Of a stretch of 64,000 nt of DNA, positions 8,406-18,248 are shown piece by piece. Source of the stretch: an uncultured Prevotella sp. (GTDB lineage: Bacteria; Bacteroidota; Bacteroidia; Bacteroidales; Bacteroidaceae); the NCBI GenBank assembly GCA_900544825.1, contig UQWP01000004.1, forward strand, positions 8,092 through 72,091. The letters run 5' to 3'. Within the stretch, counting starts at the first letter, position 1, and the number at the start of each line of letters is the position of its first letter. A program made the position numbers and the translations under genes. A model generated the notes under the pieces. It saw only the letters and a program-made list of their open reading frames with translations, ran no database searches and was not told where the DNA came from.

Positions 8406-11168
8406 TTAGAACTTGATGGTATAGCTGAACGAAGGAATGATTGGGACAAATCCCCTGTTCTTTGCCGTAAACTGCTTTGTTTCCTCATCGTAATCCACCT
8501 TGACATACATCGAGTTCAAGTGACAATATGCATTGTAGATGCTCAAGTTCCAGATGCGCTCATGGCCGTGCTTGGTAACATGGTGGAAATCAAAGCCTAA
8601 GTCCAGACGATGATAAGCCGGCAAGGTCAGGTTGTTGGGGATGGCATAGACAAAAGATGCCGAATCCCACCAACCGCCAGGATATTGATTGCCACCATCC
8701 GGCAAACCAGGCAGTGCCGCTATCTGAGTAGGAACGGTGGCATGATTGCCGGAATGATAACTCCACACCGCATAGCAGCTCACCTTTCTGTTGAAATCAT
8801 ATCTCAAGGAAAGATTCAGCTTATGGCGGTTGTCATACTTGTCGTAATACCAGTCCTGATAGAACTCATCATACTTTCGCTTGTTCCAGGAAAGCGTATA
8901 GGAACCGCTCAAGGTAAGATGATTGGTACGATAAGTAGCATCTGCCTCCAAACCATAGAACAATCCCTTGCCATCCATCACCTGACTATCCCAATTCTCT
9001 GCCGGAGGTTCGATTCCCAGCCAACTGCTGTATTGCAGAAGATGCTTTGAGAGCTTGTAATAGCCTTCGAGCGATAAGATCCAGTGGCGATTCGGCTGCG
9101 CATAGATGCCTGCCGCTATCTGATAAGAACGCATCGGTTTCAAATCCTTGGTGGTTGGCACCCAATAATCAGTAGGCAAATCCAGATAACTGTTGGATAT
9201 CTTATGCACATACTGAGTCATCTGTGTGAAAGAAGCTTTCAGCGATACCGCATGGCTCCACTGGTATTTCAGAGCGAAGCGAGGGTCGATATTGAAGAAG
9301 TTCTTATCGCTGATATGAAACAATCCCAGATGGAAGCCAGCATCAAGGCTCCATTTATCACTGAGATAGATTTCATCCTCCGCATACGCCGACCATTCAT
9401 GAGACACATGCCTATTGGTACTATTCACACGGATGGTATCCATCTCTGCATCACTTCCACTACCCACATAGTCAAGCTGCATCACCGTCTGCGGACGGAA
9501 GAGATGCATCGTATAGTCATGACCGAAGCGGATATGATGACGGGGATTCGGACGGTAATCAAAAGCCGTGCGATATCCGGCATCATAGATAGTAGAAGTA
9601 TAGCCATGCTCCAAATGACTCCACACCCTTTCTTCCTGGGTTTTCGGATATATGTCCCTGTCATCATCCAGGGAATAAAGCTTGGAACGGTTATGGGAAT
9701 ATACAGCTGTGAAATTAGCAAAGAGCTTCGGTGAGAACAGATAATTCCAGTTCAAAGCCACATTGAAGTTTCCCCAGTTGAGCTGCGTCTTCGTTAATTC
9801 CTTATTATATGAATCACCTTCATGATACCAATCCCCCTTGCTATCATCCAGATCATCCTTCACGTCCCAACTGTCTTTTCCGTGATAGAGACTCAAGTCT
9901 ATCTTCGAACGGTCGTTGAAACGATGGGTTACCTTGGCATTCAGGTCCATGAAGTAATAACCTATCGAAAGTTTCTCGTCTGGATCAGAGAATGCCTTGG
10001 TCAAGGGACGGGACAGCAGATCCATCCAGGAACGGCGCATACCTATATTATAAGAGGTTTTGCCTTTCTGGATAGGTCCCTCAAACTGCACACTGGCATC
10101 AAGCAGTCCGATGCGATAGGCGCCATGAAAGTGATTCATGTTTCCATCGGCAGTACGCACATCCACCACCGACGACAGTCTTCCACCATATCGTGCAGGA
10201 AAGCCACTCTTGTAGAAATCCACGTTCTTCACCACGTCGGCATTGAAACTGGAGAAAAGCCCCAGCGCATGATTCGTATTATAAAGCGGAGTACCATCAA
10301 TCAGGAAAAGATTCTCATCACCATTACCGCCATGCACATAGAGTCCGCTTGCCAACTCCTGTCCTTCTGCCACTCCACTCACGCGCTGCAGGGTTTTCAC
10401 CACATCCGGCGAAGACATCAGGGCGAACTCGGTCTTAATATCCTTGTTCGAAAAGGAGCGCTTGCCGGTTTGCGTGGTAAGAAGCGGAGAGTTCAAGTCG
10501 CCATCTACCACCACCTCAGGCAGTTTACCATCAACACGGAGCGCCATATTATGATGCATATCTTTCGAAAGATTCAATTTTTCCACCTTATCGGCATAGC
10601 CCACATACGAAAAGCGAAGCTGGTGCTCGCCTTCGGGCAGGGTAAGCGAAAAGAAACCATACTCATTGGTCGTTGTACCGATGCCATCCGTCAGATCATA
10701 GATGGTGGCATTAATCAGCGATTCGCCACTCTCGTCACGGACGTATCCGCTGAGAGTGTGGCGACGCTGAACCTGCTGAACTTTGTGATCTATATTCGTG
10801 TAAGATGTTGATATTTGTTGTACGGGTTTTCGCTTCAATATCACATAGTTCGCATTGATAGTATATAGAATATGAGTTTTCCCGAAAAGCGCCTTCAGTG
10901 CCTTCTTCACCGAAAGATGCTGGATATCTGGTCCATGATACTTGATATTCAATTCCCCATCAAGCGATGAATCATAGACGAAGTTGATTTTCCTGGTGCG
11001 ATGCAGCCAATCCATCTGCTGACGGATGGTGGTAGAAGTCTGAGCCTCCACCATCATCATCGGCGTGCCTGCTATTATCGGCGTACCTGCCAACGTTGGC
11101 GTTGGCAAGGCTAGAATTGAGAGTGCAAAAATAATCTCTTTACCTTTCATAACTGTACTTTTATTCAT
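8406..11168 (-). CDS. TonB-dependent receptor with STN signalling domain and carboxypeptidase-like domain
   Basis: About 920 residues. In order: signal peptide (GKEIIFALSILALPTPTLAG), an STN domain (MDWLHRTRKINFVYDSSLDG ... HLSVKKALKALFGKTH), a carboxypeptidase-D regulatory-like domain (LSGYVRDESGESLINATIYD), plug (GLYVHGGNGDENLFLIDGTP) and a 22-strand barrel ending in SFSYTIKF. The STN domain marks a receptor that signals through FecR to an ECF sigma factor, and both are in this cluster. The transported ligand is not evident; there is no SusD next to it, so it is not a classical polysaccharide locus. I chose the ATG at 11168 (MNKST); ATGs at 11189 and 11150 are also in frame. It starts right after the sigma gene. 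Confidence 0.92.
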   Translation of the reverse strand: MNKSTVMKGKEIIFALSILALPTPTLAGTPIIAGTPMMMVEAQTSTTIRQQMDWLHRTRKINFVYDSSLDGELNIKYHGPDIQHLSVKKALKALFGKTHILYTINANYVILKRKPVQQISTSYTNIDHKVQQVQRRHTLSGYVRDESGESLINATIYDLTDGIGTTTNEYGFFSLTLPEGEHQLRFSYVGYADKVEKLNLSKDMHHNMALRVDGKLPEVVVDGDLNSPLLTTQTGKRSFSNKDIKTEFALMSSPDVVKTLQRVSGVAEGQELASGLYVHGGNGDENLFLIDGTPLYNTNHALGLFSSFNADVVKNVDFYKSGFPARYGGRLSSVVDVRTADGNMNHFHGAYRIGLLDASVQFEGPIQKGKTSYNIGMRRSWMDLLSRPLTKAFSDPDEKLSIGYYFMDLNAKVTHRFNDRSKIDLSLYHGKDSWDVKDDLDDSKGDWYHEGDSYNKELTKTQLNWGNFNVALNWNYLFSPKLFANFTAVYSHNRSKLYSLDDDRDIYPKTQEERVWSHLEHGYTSTIYDAGYRTAFDYRPNPRHHIRFGHDYTMHLFRPQTVMQLDYVGSGSDAEMDTIRVNSTNRHVSHEWSAYAEDEIYLSDKWSLDAGFHLGLFHISDKNFFNIDPRFALKYQWSHAVSLKASFTQMTQYVHKISNSYLDLPTDYWVPTTKDLKPMRSYQIAAGIYAQPNRHWILSLEGYYKLSKHLLQYSSWLGIEPPAENWDSQVMDGKGLFYGLEADATYRTNHLTLSGSYTLSWNKRKYDEFYQDWYYDKYDNRHKLNLSLRYDFNRKVSCYAVWSYHSGNHATVPTQIAALPGLPDGGNQYPGGWWDSASFVYAIPNNLTLPAYHRLDLGFDFHHVTKHGHERIWNLSIYNAYCHLNSMYVKVDYDEETKQFTAKNRGFVPIIPSFSYTIKF

Positions 11169-11192
11169 TATTTTACTGCTATAACGCAAGAA

Positions 11193-11714
11193 TTACAGAA
11201 TACCCCCATGGATGAAAGGTAAAATATAGAAAAAATCTGCAAGAAAATCATCTTTCTTGCCGCGTAAGGTCTTTAAAGCCTTGGAAATCTGATGCTCCAC
11301 CGTCTTTTCCGACAGGTTCAGTTCTTCGGCAATCTCCCGATAAGTCATGCCATCACGCTTGCTCATCAGGAAGATTTCCCTGCATCGTTCGGGCAATTGC
11401 TCGATAGCCGTCCACAGTTCCGCCTCCCGGAAAGAACTTTCCTGCGCCTGATTATCAGAGATTGCGCCGCTCAAGTCAGAAGGAGAAATCTCCGTATCTA
11501 TCGGAGACTGACGGCGCAACCGGTCGATGCAGGCATTGCGCACAGAAGTATATAAGAAAGCCTTGATATTATCAGGCATTATACTTCTGCTGATCAATTT
11601 TACAAAACAATCCTGCACTACATCTTCAGCCTCATCGATATCATGTAGATAATGAGTGGCATAAAGACACAGCGGACGATAATATTGCAGAAAAACCGAA
11701 TCAATCTCCTTCAT
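11193..11714 (-). CDS. ECF RNA polymerase sigma-70 factor
   Basis: 173 residues, normal for ECF sigma factors. Region 2 is visible as YYRPLCLYATHYLHDIDEAE / DVVQDCFVKL and region 4 as QLPERCREIFLMSKRDGMTY followed by REIAEELNLSEKTVEHQISK. The frame stays open upstream to 11900, but that extension runs straight through the tRNA-Gln gene and its terminator, so the ATG at 11714 (MKEIDSVF) is the true start. It should direct transcription of the receptor operon and itself be held by the FecR protein coded at 6427-7242. It is the first gene of the cluster and lies 15 bases after a tRNA terminator hairpin. Confidence 0.93.
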   Translation of the reverse strand: MKEIDSVFLQYYRPLCLYATHYLHDIDEAEDVVQDCFVKLISRSIMPDNIKAFLYTSVRNACIDRLRRQSPIDTEISPSDLSGAISDNQAQESSFREAELWTAIEQLPERCREIFLMSKRDGMTYREIAEELNLSEKTVEHQISKALKTLRGKKDDFLADFFYILPFIHGGIL

Positions 11715-11737
11715 AAATCCGAACTTTATTAAAACAA

Positions 11738-11776
11738 AATAACCCTCCAAATCCGCAAAGACTTGAAGGGTTATTT
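11738..11776 (-). terminator. Terminator of tRNA-Gln
   Basis: On the minus strand, AAATAACCCT (11776-11767) pairs with AGGGTTATTT (11747-11738), followed by TGTTTTAATAA. It lies between the tRNA and the sigma gene. Confidence 0.7.
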
Positions 11777-11785
11777 CATAATCTG

Positions 11786-11856
11786 TTGTCCCAGGCGGAT
11801 TCGAACCACCACTGACAGAACCAAAAACTGTAGTGCTACCATTACACCATAGGACA
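11786..11856 (-). tRNA. tRNA-Gln (anticodon UUG)
   Basis: Read on the minus strand from TGTCCTATGGTGTAATGG to TGGGACA plus discriminator A. The acceptor stem pairs over seven positions with one G-U, the D arm has TAATGGTA, the anticodon loop is TTTTGGT with anticodon TTG, and the T arm has GGTTCGAATCC. No CCA is coded. A good promoter (11870-11901) lies just upstream, and a terminator hairpin follows. 71 nt long. Confidence 0.95.
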
Positions 11857-11869
11857 AGCAAATCGGATG

Positions 11870-11901
11870 CAAAGGTAGTGGATTTTTTCTCCACTACCAA
11901 A
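11870..11901 (-). promoter_or_regulatory. Promoter of tRNA-Gln
   Basis: Minus-strand TTTG (11901-11898), 20 bases, TACCTTTG (11877-11870), placed about 13 bases upstream of the mature tRNA 5' end. Confidence 0.7.
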
Positions 11902-11922
11902 TATTTTCAATACTTTTAACGA

Positions 11923-13224
11923 TTACTTCACGGTAATCAAGAAGTAGTTCTTCTTACCTTTCTGAACCAAAAGATACTTGCCGTCAATCAGGTCATCAGC
12001 AGTTACAACCTGGTCGAAAGCAGCGAGTTTCTCCTTGTTGAGAGAAACGCCACCACCCTTAACGAGCTTGCGCATCTCGCTCTTGCTTGGGAAGATCTGC
12101 ATACCCTCCTGATTGAAGAGATCTACAGCAGTTCCACCGAGCAGGTTCTTGTCGAGGTCGTAGTGAGGAACATTGGCGAATACATCGTTCAATGTAGCCT
12201 CATCGAGCTGTGCTAGATTCTCCTTGGTTGCCTTACCGAAGAGGATGTTGCTGGCTGCGATAGCCATATCCAAGTCCTCCTGAGAGTGAACCATTACGGT
12301 AACCTCCTCAGCCAGACGCTTCTGGAGTACACGGCGACCTGGATCCTGCTTGTGCTCCTCTACGAGGGCATCGATAGTCTCCTTATCGAGGTCGGTGAAA
12401 ATCTTGATATACTTCTCAGCATCATCATCGCTTACGTTCAACCAGAACTGGTAGAAAGCGTAAGGAGTAGTGCGGTTGCGATCCAACCAGATATTACCGC
12501 TTTCTGTCTTACCGAACTTCTTGCCGTCTGCCTTGGTAATCAAAGGACAAGTGAGGCAGAAGCACTCTGCGTCGTTACCCAATGTACGGTGAATCAACTC
12601 AGTACCGGTAGTCATGTTACCCCACTGGTCGTTACCACCCAACTGGAGGCGAACACCATACTTCTCATACTGATAGAGGAAGTCGTAGCCCTGGAGCAAC
12701 TGATAGGTGAACTCTGTGAAAGACAAACCGTCACGAGCCTCACCGTTCAAGCGCTTCTGCACGCTATCCTTCGCCATCATATAGTTAACTGTGATGTGCT
12801 TACCTACCACGCGAGCAAAGTCGAGGAAGGTGAAGTCCTTCATCCAGTCGTAGTTGTTAACCAACTCAGCCTTGTTAGGCTCATTGCCATCGAAGTCGAG
12901 GAACTTAGATACCTGCTTCTTGATAGCTTCCTGGTTATGATAGAGAGTCTCAGAGTCGAGCAGATTACGCTCCTGGCTCTTGCCAGAAGGGTCGCCAATC
13001 ATACCTGTAGCACCTCCCACGAGGAGATAAGGCTTATGGCCACAACGCTGCAAGTGGCGCAACATCATGATACCACAAAGGTGACCGATGTGCAGAGAGT
13101 CTGCAGTAGGGTCAGTTCCGAGATAGGCAGACACCATGTGGGTGTTAAGGTATTCCTCAGTACCTGGCATAATCTGTGCCAGCATACCACGCCATTTCAA
13201 TTCTTCAACAAAATTTTTTGCCAT
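11923..13224 (-). CDS. tyrS: Tyrosyl-tRNA synthetase
   Basis: 433 residues. Class I synthetase: HIGH motif at 45-48 (SLHIGHLCG), substrate pocket sequence [11 protein letters not shown] and [13 protein letters not shown]-equivalent KFGKT in [13 protein letters not shown] near residue 235, and a C-terminal S4-type RNA-binding domain ([17 protein letters not shown] ... [13 protein letters not shown]). It charges tRNA-Tyr in the cytoplasm. The gene ends about 22 bases before the tRNA-Gln promoter. The neighbours yidD, rnpA and hemD lie upstream on the same strand. Confidence 0.97.
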   Translation of the reverse strand: MAKNFVEELKWRGMLAQIMPGTEEYLNTHMVSAYLGTDPTADSLHIGHLCGIMMLRHLQRCGHKPYLLVGGATGMIGDPSGKSQERNLLDSETLYHNQEAIKKQVSKFLDFDGNEPNKAELVNNYDWMKDFTFLDFARVVGKHITVNYMMAKDSVQKRLNGEARDGLSFTEFTYQLLQGYDFLYQYEKYGVRLQLGGNDQWGNMTTGTELIHRTLGNDAECFCLTCPLITKADGKKFGKTESGNIWLDRNRTTPYAFYQFWLNVSDDDAEKYIKIFTDLDKETIDALVEEHKQDPGRRVLQKRLAEEVTVMVHSQEDLDMAIAASNILFGKATKENLAQLDEATLNDVFANVPHYDLDKNLLGGTAVDLFNQEGMQIFPSKSEMRKLVKGGGVSLNKEKLAAFDQVVTADDLIDGKYLLVQKGKKNYFLITVK

Positions 13225-13287
13225 CGAATGTGATTTCTTTATATATTATATAATATGTATAAGGGGCCCAGCGAAACAGCCGGAAAC

Positions 13288-13539
13288 TTACGGAACGGGA
13301 TCATAGCCCGAACCACCCCAAGGGTTGCATCTCAAGATACGCCATATTGCCAAAGCCAGCCCCTTGAAAGGTCCATGCTTCCGTATGGCTTGCCTGGCAT
13401 ATTCAGAGCAGGTTGGCTGAAAGCGGCATGACGGCGGTGTATAGGGAGTGATGCACTTCTGATAGAACAGGATAGGAAGCAACAACAGCCAGGTCAATGC
13501 TTTTACGAATCCATGCCAGACGATAAGCAGATACTTCAT
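13288..13539 (-). CDS. yidD: Membrane protein insertion efficiency factor YidD
   Basis: 83 residues, normal length. An amphipathic/hydrophobic start ([20 protein letters not shown]) is followed by the family core [15 protein letters not shown] and [17 protein letters not shown] with its conserved cysteines. YidD works at the inner membrane and helps YidC-dependent insertion. The start overlaps the rnpA stop by four bases, the usual arrangement, and indicates translational coupling. Confidence 0.95.
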   Translation of the reverse strand: MKYLLIVWHGFVKALTWLLLLPILFYQKCITPYTPPSCRFQPTCSEYARQAIRKHGPFKGLALAIWRILRCNPWGGSGYDPVP

Positions 13540-13940
13540 AGTTTCTCCACCAATCGTTGCAGGTTCTTGTTCATCCTGGCATTCAGCTCAGCCGAATCGT
13601 GCAGTTTGCCATCCTGCCAGATGACGGCAAGCAGCAGCTGCTTGTCGGGCATCTGTGCCATACGCTCCAGCAGCTCATACTTCTGGGTGCGGTAAGCCTC
13701 ACGGATCTGTCTTTTCACCCGATTGCGCTTCACGGCTCTCTTGAAGAATCGTTTCGACACGCTTACCATCAGTTCTACAGAAGCACTCTGCTCATCAGTC
13801 TTGTCAACAACAAGATACACCATCTTCAAGGGCCAAGCCGTCATAGCATGGGCTTTACCGCTAAAGAGCTGGTCTATGAGCGTCTGCTTGCATAGGTGCT
13901 CTCTCTTTCCGAAAGTGTTATCTGTTTCTGTCAACATCAT
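13536..13940 (-). CDS. rnpA: Ribonuclease P protein component
   Basis: 134 residues. The signature is [24 protein letters not shown] in the middle (the RNR motif), preceded by a beta-strand region. It is the protein cofactor that helps the RNase P RNA trim tRNA 5' leaders. The usual neighbour rpmH is absent; yidD follows with a four-base overlap and hemD precedes with an 8-base gap. ATG at 13940 is used; a second ATG follows immediately (MM). Confidence 0.93.
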   Translation of the reverse strand: MMLTETDNTFGKREHLCKQTLIDQLFSGKAHAMTAWPLKMVYLVVDKTDEQSASVELMVSVSKRFFKRAVKRNRVKRQIREAYRTQKYELLERMAQMPDKQLLLAVIWQDGKLHDSAELNARMNKNLQRLVEKL

Positions 13941-13948
13941 ATAGTTTC

Positions 13949-14698
13949 TTATTTATTGTTTCGCTTCAGATAATCCTTCAGCGCTCCAGTCATGGATGGG
14001 AACTCCTTGGTAGGAGCCTCCAGGTCGATGCGAAGACCTTCGTCAGTTACAGTCTTCATGGTTGCCGGACCGAAAGCACCGAGAGCAATCTTGCCCTGCT
14101 CAAACTTAGGGAAGTTCTTCTTCAAGGCTTTTACTCCTGTAGGACTGAAGAAAATCATCATATCATAGTCGAATGCCTTGATTTCTTCCTCTGTGAAGTC
14201 ATTGCTCACCGTGCGATACATCACGCACTCTGTATGATTCAGCTTCTTCTCGTCGAGAAGGTTCTTCACATCATCATTGTGTACACTGCTCAGTGGAACG
14301 AGATATTTCTCTCCCTTATGACGACTCATCTGTGCCATCAATCCGTCGATTTTACCAGTATCACCGAAGAAGACCTTGCGCTTACGATACTGTACATACT
14401 TCTGGATATAGAGTGCGATAGTCTCAATAACACAGAAATACTTCATATCCTCAGGAATAGTAATACGCATCTCCTTGGCTAATTTGAAGTAATTGTCCAC
14501 TGCATGGCGAGATGTAAAAACGACTGCAGTATAGTCTAACAGATTAATCTTCTGCTGACGGAATTCTTTCGCTGTAAGTCCCTCAACCTTAAAGAATGGG
14601 CGGAACACACATTCTACGCCGTACTCCTTCTCGATATCATAGTAAGGAGATTTCTCACTTGCCGGTTTTGGCTGAGAAACTAAAATTTTTTTAATCAT
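13949..14698 (-). CDS. hemD: Uroporphyrinogen-III synthase
   Basis: 249 residues, two-domain HemD type: KILVSQPKPASEKSPYYDIE at the start, YTAVVFTSRHAVDNYF in the first lobe, and DYDMMIFFSPTGVKALKKNF with IALGAFGPATMKTVTDEGL in the second. The enzyme closes and inverts the linear tetrapyrrole to uroporphyrinogen III. HemD is poorly conserved in sequence, but the fold landmarks and the position between a DUF4271 gene and rnpA are those seen in Bacteroidales. The gap to the DUF4271 gene is 6 bases, so they form one operon. Confidence 0.85.
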   Translation of the reverse strand: MIKKILVSQPKPASEKSPYYDIEKEYGVECVFRPFFKVEGLTAKEFRQQKINLLDYTAVVFTSRHAVDNYFKLAKEMRITIPEDMKYFCVIETIALYIQKYVQYRKRKVFFGDTGKIDGLMAQMSRHKGEKYLVPLSSVHNDDVKNLLDEKKLNHTECVMYRTVSNDFTEEEIKAFDYDMMIFFSPTGVKALKKNFPKFEQGKIALGAFGPATMKTVTDEGLRIDLEAPTKEFPSMTGALKDYLKRNNK

Positions 14699-14704
14699 CT
14701 TGTC

Positions 14705-15736
14705 TTAAAAGTTTATTTTCAAATAATGACTAATTAATACGAGTCCACCCCAAAGGGCAGACAGAGGTACTACTTCAAGGGCACAAAAGTACAAAATTAT
14801 CTGCAAAAACAAGCCATTTCTTTTAAAAAAGATAAGATAACTCTTATAAAATGACAGTATTTTCACCAATACGAGTACTATTATGGTATATATCACTGCT
14901 ACCTGGAGCGATAAGTCGAAGTAAGACAGGAGCATAACTACCGGAAACAGCAGTACTCCCTCGCAGGATAACAGGAAAAGATACGCCTTGAGCCATTGTT
15001 CATTTTTTTTCTTGTCGAAGAATACCAGACCAGCTATGGTATAGAGCAAAGCCTTGATCAGACAATAGCTCATCACATATCCGGCATAGATACAGATTAC
15101 CCAATTCTGCTCGATGGTAAACGTATCGCTGATGGATGCCTTCGAGTAGAAGAAGTATCCGAGTGCCACCAGCAGGCAGGTCTGCAATACAAAGAAGAAC
15201 TGGAAGCGAACCTCCGAACTCGTCTCCGTAATCACCGTAGTTCCCTCTCGCTGAACGCGGAAGAATGCCTTTGCCTGGCGGAAAACGAAATGCTTCGACT
15301 TGGAGAATGCAATACATGCCAACACAAAGCACAAAAGCAGCAACGAGGTGATGAAGTTGTCGCCCGCCACCGTATAAGGCACCGGATCACCCGCCACACC
15401 CAGCCTTCCACCCCTTAGCTCTGGATGAAAAAGCGAGTCTTTCGAGAAGAACGACTCACGATAGTATTGTGGCAAGCTCACATCTCTGAAACTCTTGCCA
15501 GCCTTATGTCCAGGCAGATGCAGGGTATCAGGCATCCCGCTCCAGTGAGTAATCTCACAGGGTTTGATGTGCGCCCTGATCATGGAATCCTGTTGGGCAG
15601 GGGTCGCATTCTTAGGCAGCCAACTCAGCACCTGCTTAGGTGTGAGTTGGCTGCTATGTTTTTGCTGGACAGATTGCTGCTGCAATTCAGCATCAATCTC
15701 CAGACCTGTATGTATCGAATCTGCTTGCTGCACCAT
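14705..15736 (-). CDS. DUF4271 membrane protein
   Basis: 343 residues. The first ~120 residues are polar with no signal peptide (HSSQLTPKQVLSWLPKNATP), then about seven to eight hydrophobic helices follow (FITSLLLLCFVLACIAFS, FFFVLQTCLLVALGYFF, YVMSYCLIKALLYTIAGLVF and others). It matches the DUF4271 family in layout and in its coupling to hemD. Function is unknown; the gene order suggests an envelope role. An earlier in-frame start is not available without crossing into the metK 3' region. Confidence 0.8.
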   Translation of the reverse strand: MVQQADSIHTGLEIDAELQQQSVQQKHSSQLTPKQVLSWLPKNATPAQQDSMIRAHIKPCEITHWSGMPDTLHLPGHKAGKSFRDVSLPQYYRESFFSKDSLFHPELRGGRLGVAGDPVPYTVAGDNFITSLLLLCFVLACIAFSKSKHFVFRQAKAFFRVQREGTTVITETSSEVRFQFFFVLQTCLLVALGYFFYSKASISDTFTIEQNWVICIYAGYVMSYCLIKALLYTIAGLVFFDKKKNEQWLKAYLFLLSCEGVLLFPVVMLLSYFDLSLQVAVIYTIIVLVLVKILSFYKSYLIFFKRNGLFLQIILYFCALEVVPLSALWGGLVLISHYLKINF

Positions 15737-15786
15737 TCTTGTTTATCGATTTCCTAAGAAACCGCTCTCTTATTGTTATTCGTTCC

Positions 15787-17061
15787 TTAAAGACCGAAAG
15801 CCTTCTTGATTTCATCTACCTTGTCGAGCTTCTCCCATGTGAAGAGCTCTACCTTCATGGTCTTTGCTTCGTGATAACGGCTGGTGAAGGTCTTCTCCAC
15901 TACCTCGTTCTTACGACCCATGTGTCCGTATGCGGCAGTTTCAAAGAACATTGGCTGGCGCAACTTCAACTGGCGCTCGATAGCCTTTGGACGGAGATCA
16001 AACATCTCGGCAATCTTCTTGGCAATCTCGCCGTCGGTCATATTCACATGACTTCTGCCGTAGGTATTGACGTAGATGCTTACAGGCTCAGCCACACCGA
16101 TAGCGTAACTTACCTGAACCAACATCTCGTCTGCCACGCCGGCAGCTACCATGTTCTTGGCAATGTGACGGGCTGCATAAGCTGCAGAACGGTCCACCTT
16201 ACTAGAATCCTTACCAGAGAAAGCACCACCACCGTGAGCACCCTTGCCACCGTATGTATCTACGATGATTTTACGGCCGGTAAGACCTGTATCTCCATGA
16301 GGACCACCAATCACGAACTTACCTGTAGGGTTTACGAAATACTTGATGTCGTCGTTGAAGAGAGCCAATACCTTGTCGCTCAAGTGAGTCTTTACTCTTG
16401 GAATCAGGATATTGATCACATCCTCACGAATCTTAGCCAACATGGCATCATCATCGTCCTCTCCATTCGACTTTTTGATGAAGTCATCGTGCTGGGTAGA
16501 AACCACGATGGTATCGATGCGCTGTGGGATATTGTCGTCAGAGTACTCGATGGTAACCTGGCTCTTAGAGTCCGGACGGAGATAAGTCATCACCTTACCC
16601 TCCTTGCGGATATCAGCAAGCACACGCATGATGAGCTGTGCCAGGTCGAGTGATACAGGCATGTAGTTAGCGGTTTCGTTTGTTGCGTAACCGAACATCA
16701 TACCCTGGTCGCCAGCGCCCTGATTCTCATCCTCCTCACGGCTTACACCGCGGTTGATGTCATCACTCTGCTCGTGGATGGCAGTGAGCACACCACAAGA
16801 GTCGCCGTCAAACTGATACTCGCTCTTGGTATAACCGATCTTCTTGATGGTCTTGCGGGCGATAGTCTGCAAGTCAACATATACATTAGAGCGAACCTCG
16901 CCCATGATTACTACCTGACCCGTAGTACAGAAGCTCTCGATAGCGCAGTGAGCATGGTCATCGTATGCCAGGAACTGATCGAGCAAAGCATCTGAAATCT
17001 GGTCAGCCACCTTATCTGGATGTCCTTCAGAAACTGATTCTGATGAAAACAAATATGCCAT
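15787..17061 (-). CDS. metK: S-adenosylmethionine synthetase
   Basis: 424 residues, slightly longer than the usual ~390 owing to an insert rich in acidic residues ([16 protein letters not shown]). Motifs: [17 protein letters not shown] at the N-terminus, [12 protein letters not shown], and the glycine-rich [16 protein letters not shown] and [19 protein letters not shown]. It makes S-adenosylmethionine from methionine and ATP in the cytoplasm. It is monocistronic with a -7 box TAACTTTG at 17119-17112 (minus strand) about 50 bases upstream. Confidence 0.97.
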   Translation of the reverse strand: MAYLFSSESVSEGHPDKVADQISDALLDQFLAYDDHAHCAIESFCTTGQVVIMGEVRSNVYVDLQTIARKTIKKIGYTKSEYQFDGDSCGVLTAIHEQSDDINRGVSREEDENQGAGDQGMMFGYATNETANYMPVSLDLAQLIMRVLADIRKEGKVMTYLRPDSKSQVTIEYSDDNIPQRIDTIVVSTQHDDFIKKSNGEDDDDAMLAKIREDVINILIPRVKTHLSDKVLALFNDDIKYFVNPTGKFVIGGPHGDTGLTGRKIIVDTYGGKGAHGGGAFSGKDSSKVDRSAAYAARHIAKNMVAAGVADEMLVQVSYAIGVAEPVSIYVNTYGRSHVNMTDGEIAKKIAEMFDLRPKAIERQLKLRQPMFFETAAYGHMGRKNEVVEKTFTSRYHEAKTMKVELFTWEKLDKVDEIKKAFGL

Positions 17062-17209
17062 ATTTTTCCTTTATTTTCTGTTATTAATTGATGTTCTTTA
17101 TTTTGCGGCTGCAAAGTTACACATTTTTTTTCAGATTCTGCCATATTCAGCCGAAAAATAGAGCAAATACAGCCGAATAACCCTCCTTTTGTAGCTGAAT
17201 CATAACCAT

Positions 17210-18145
17210 TTACTCTTCCCTATGCTTGATATTGCGTGGATGATGGTATAAGATGGCATCCCTGAGGTCGGAAGTTTCAATGTGCGTATAGATTTCCGTG
17301 GTTCCGATGTCCTCGTGTCCCAGCAGTGCCTGAATCACTCTCAGGTCGGCTCCACCCTTGAGCAGAGCGGTGGCAAAACTGTGCCGTAGCGTATGGGGCG
17401 AAATGGTTTTCTTGATACCCGCATCCTGTGCCGCATTCTTGATCATGATGAGAATCATCACACGGGTAAGATGGGCACCCCGGCGGTTCAGAAAGACATA
17501 ATCTTCCTCTCCGGGCTTGATTTTCATAAGATTACGGTCTAAATACCACAGGTGGATTTCCTTCAAAGCCCTGTCAGAGATAGGCACCAGTCTTTCCTTT
17601 CTTCCCTTTCCCAGAACTCTGATAAACTTATCCTCCTCAAAGATCTGACTGATTTTGAGATTCACCAGTTCCGTAACACGCAGTCCGCAGGAGAAAAGGG
17701 TTTCGATGATCGCCTTGTTGCGCTGCCCTTCCCATTTCGAGAGATCGATGGCAGCTTCCAGCATATCCACCTCCTCTACAGAGAGATATTCCGGCAAATG
17801 TTCGCCTATCTGCGGAGAAGGCAACAGTTCGGTAGGATCATCCTTGATATAGCCATCCGTCACCAGATAACGGTAGAAGGAGCGCACACCACAGAGGATG
17901 CGTGCCTGCGAGCGGGCAACGATGCCTTTGTCGTGAAGACTTGCCGAGAAGTTCTCCAGGTTTTCCAGCTTCATATCCACCAGTGCCACATCGTTCTGGC
18001 GGGCATATTCTATGAGATATTCCAGGTCGTGGCGATATGCCTCAAGCGTATTATACGTATAGTTTCGCTCCAGCTTGAGGTACCTCATATAATTCCTGAT
18101 GATGTCATTTGCCATTTTCTTATCTAAATTCTTGTCAGTTTCCAA
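17210..18145 (-). CDS. xerD: Site-specific tyrosine recombinase, XerD type
   Basis: 311 residues. N-terminal SAM-like core-binding domain (YMRYLKLERNYTYNTLEAYR) and C-terminal catalytic domain with the full set Arg156 (CGLRVTEL), Lys180 (GKGRKER), His251 and Arg254 (HTLRHSFA), His277 (LLGHEDI) and nucleophile Tyr286 (EIYTHI). Xer recombinases resolve chromosome dimers at dif. The length and complete domain set favour the housekeeping enzyme over a mobile-element integrase. A second ATG (residue 11, MANDIIRNY) is an equally possible start. It is divergent from aroQ. Confidence 0.9.
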   Translation of the reverse strand: METDKNLDKKMANDIIRNYMRYLKLERNYTYNTLEAYRHDLEYLIEYARQNDVALVDMKLENLENFSASLHDKGIVARSQARILCGVRSFYRYLVTDGYIKDDPTELLPSPQIGEHLPEYLSVEEVDMLEAAIDLSKWEGQRNKAIIETLFSCGLRVTELVNLKISQIFEEDKFIRVLGKGRKERLVPISDRALKEIHLWYLDRNLMKIKPGEEDYVFLNRRGAHLTRVMILIMIKNAAQDAGIKKTISPHTLRHSFATALLKGGADLRVIQALLGHEDIGTTEIYTHIETSDLRDAILYHHPRNIKHREE

Positions 18146-18162
18146 TTTTATTATTACCTTTG
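18132..18162 (+). promoter_or_regulatory. Promoter of aroQ
   Basis: TTG at 18132-18134, 20 bases, TACCTTTG at 18155-18162, giving a start near 18169 and an 80-nt leader. The xerD -7 box (TATCTTTG, minus strand, 18209-18202) lies to its right, so the two 5' leaders overlap in opposite directions. Confidence 0.6.
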
Positions 18163-18248
18163 CATCAGGGTTAGCTATGAGATAGATAACCTATGCATCT
18201 GCAAAGATACAAAAAATTAATGATACAGACTTAAAAAATCATGTGATT

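Noticed and set aside
11715..11900. N-terminal extension of the sigma factor
   Set aside because: It is the translation of the tRNA-Gln gene and its terminator.
17210..18145. Integrase of a mobile element
   Set aside because: Length and motif set fit a housekeeping XerD, and no att repeats or cargo were seen next to it.
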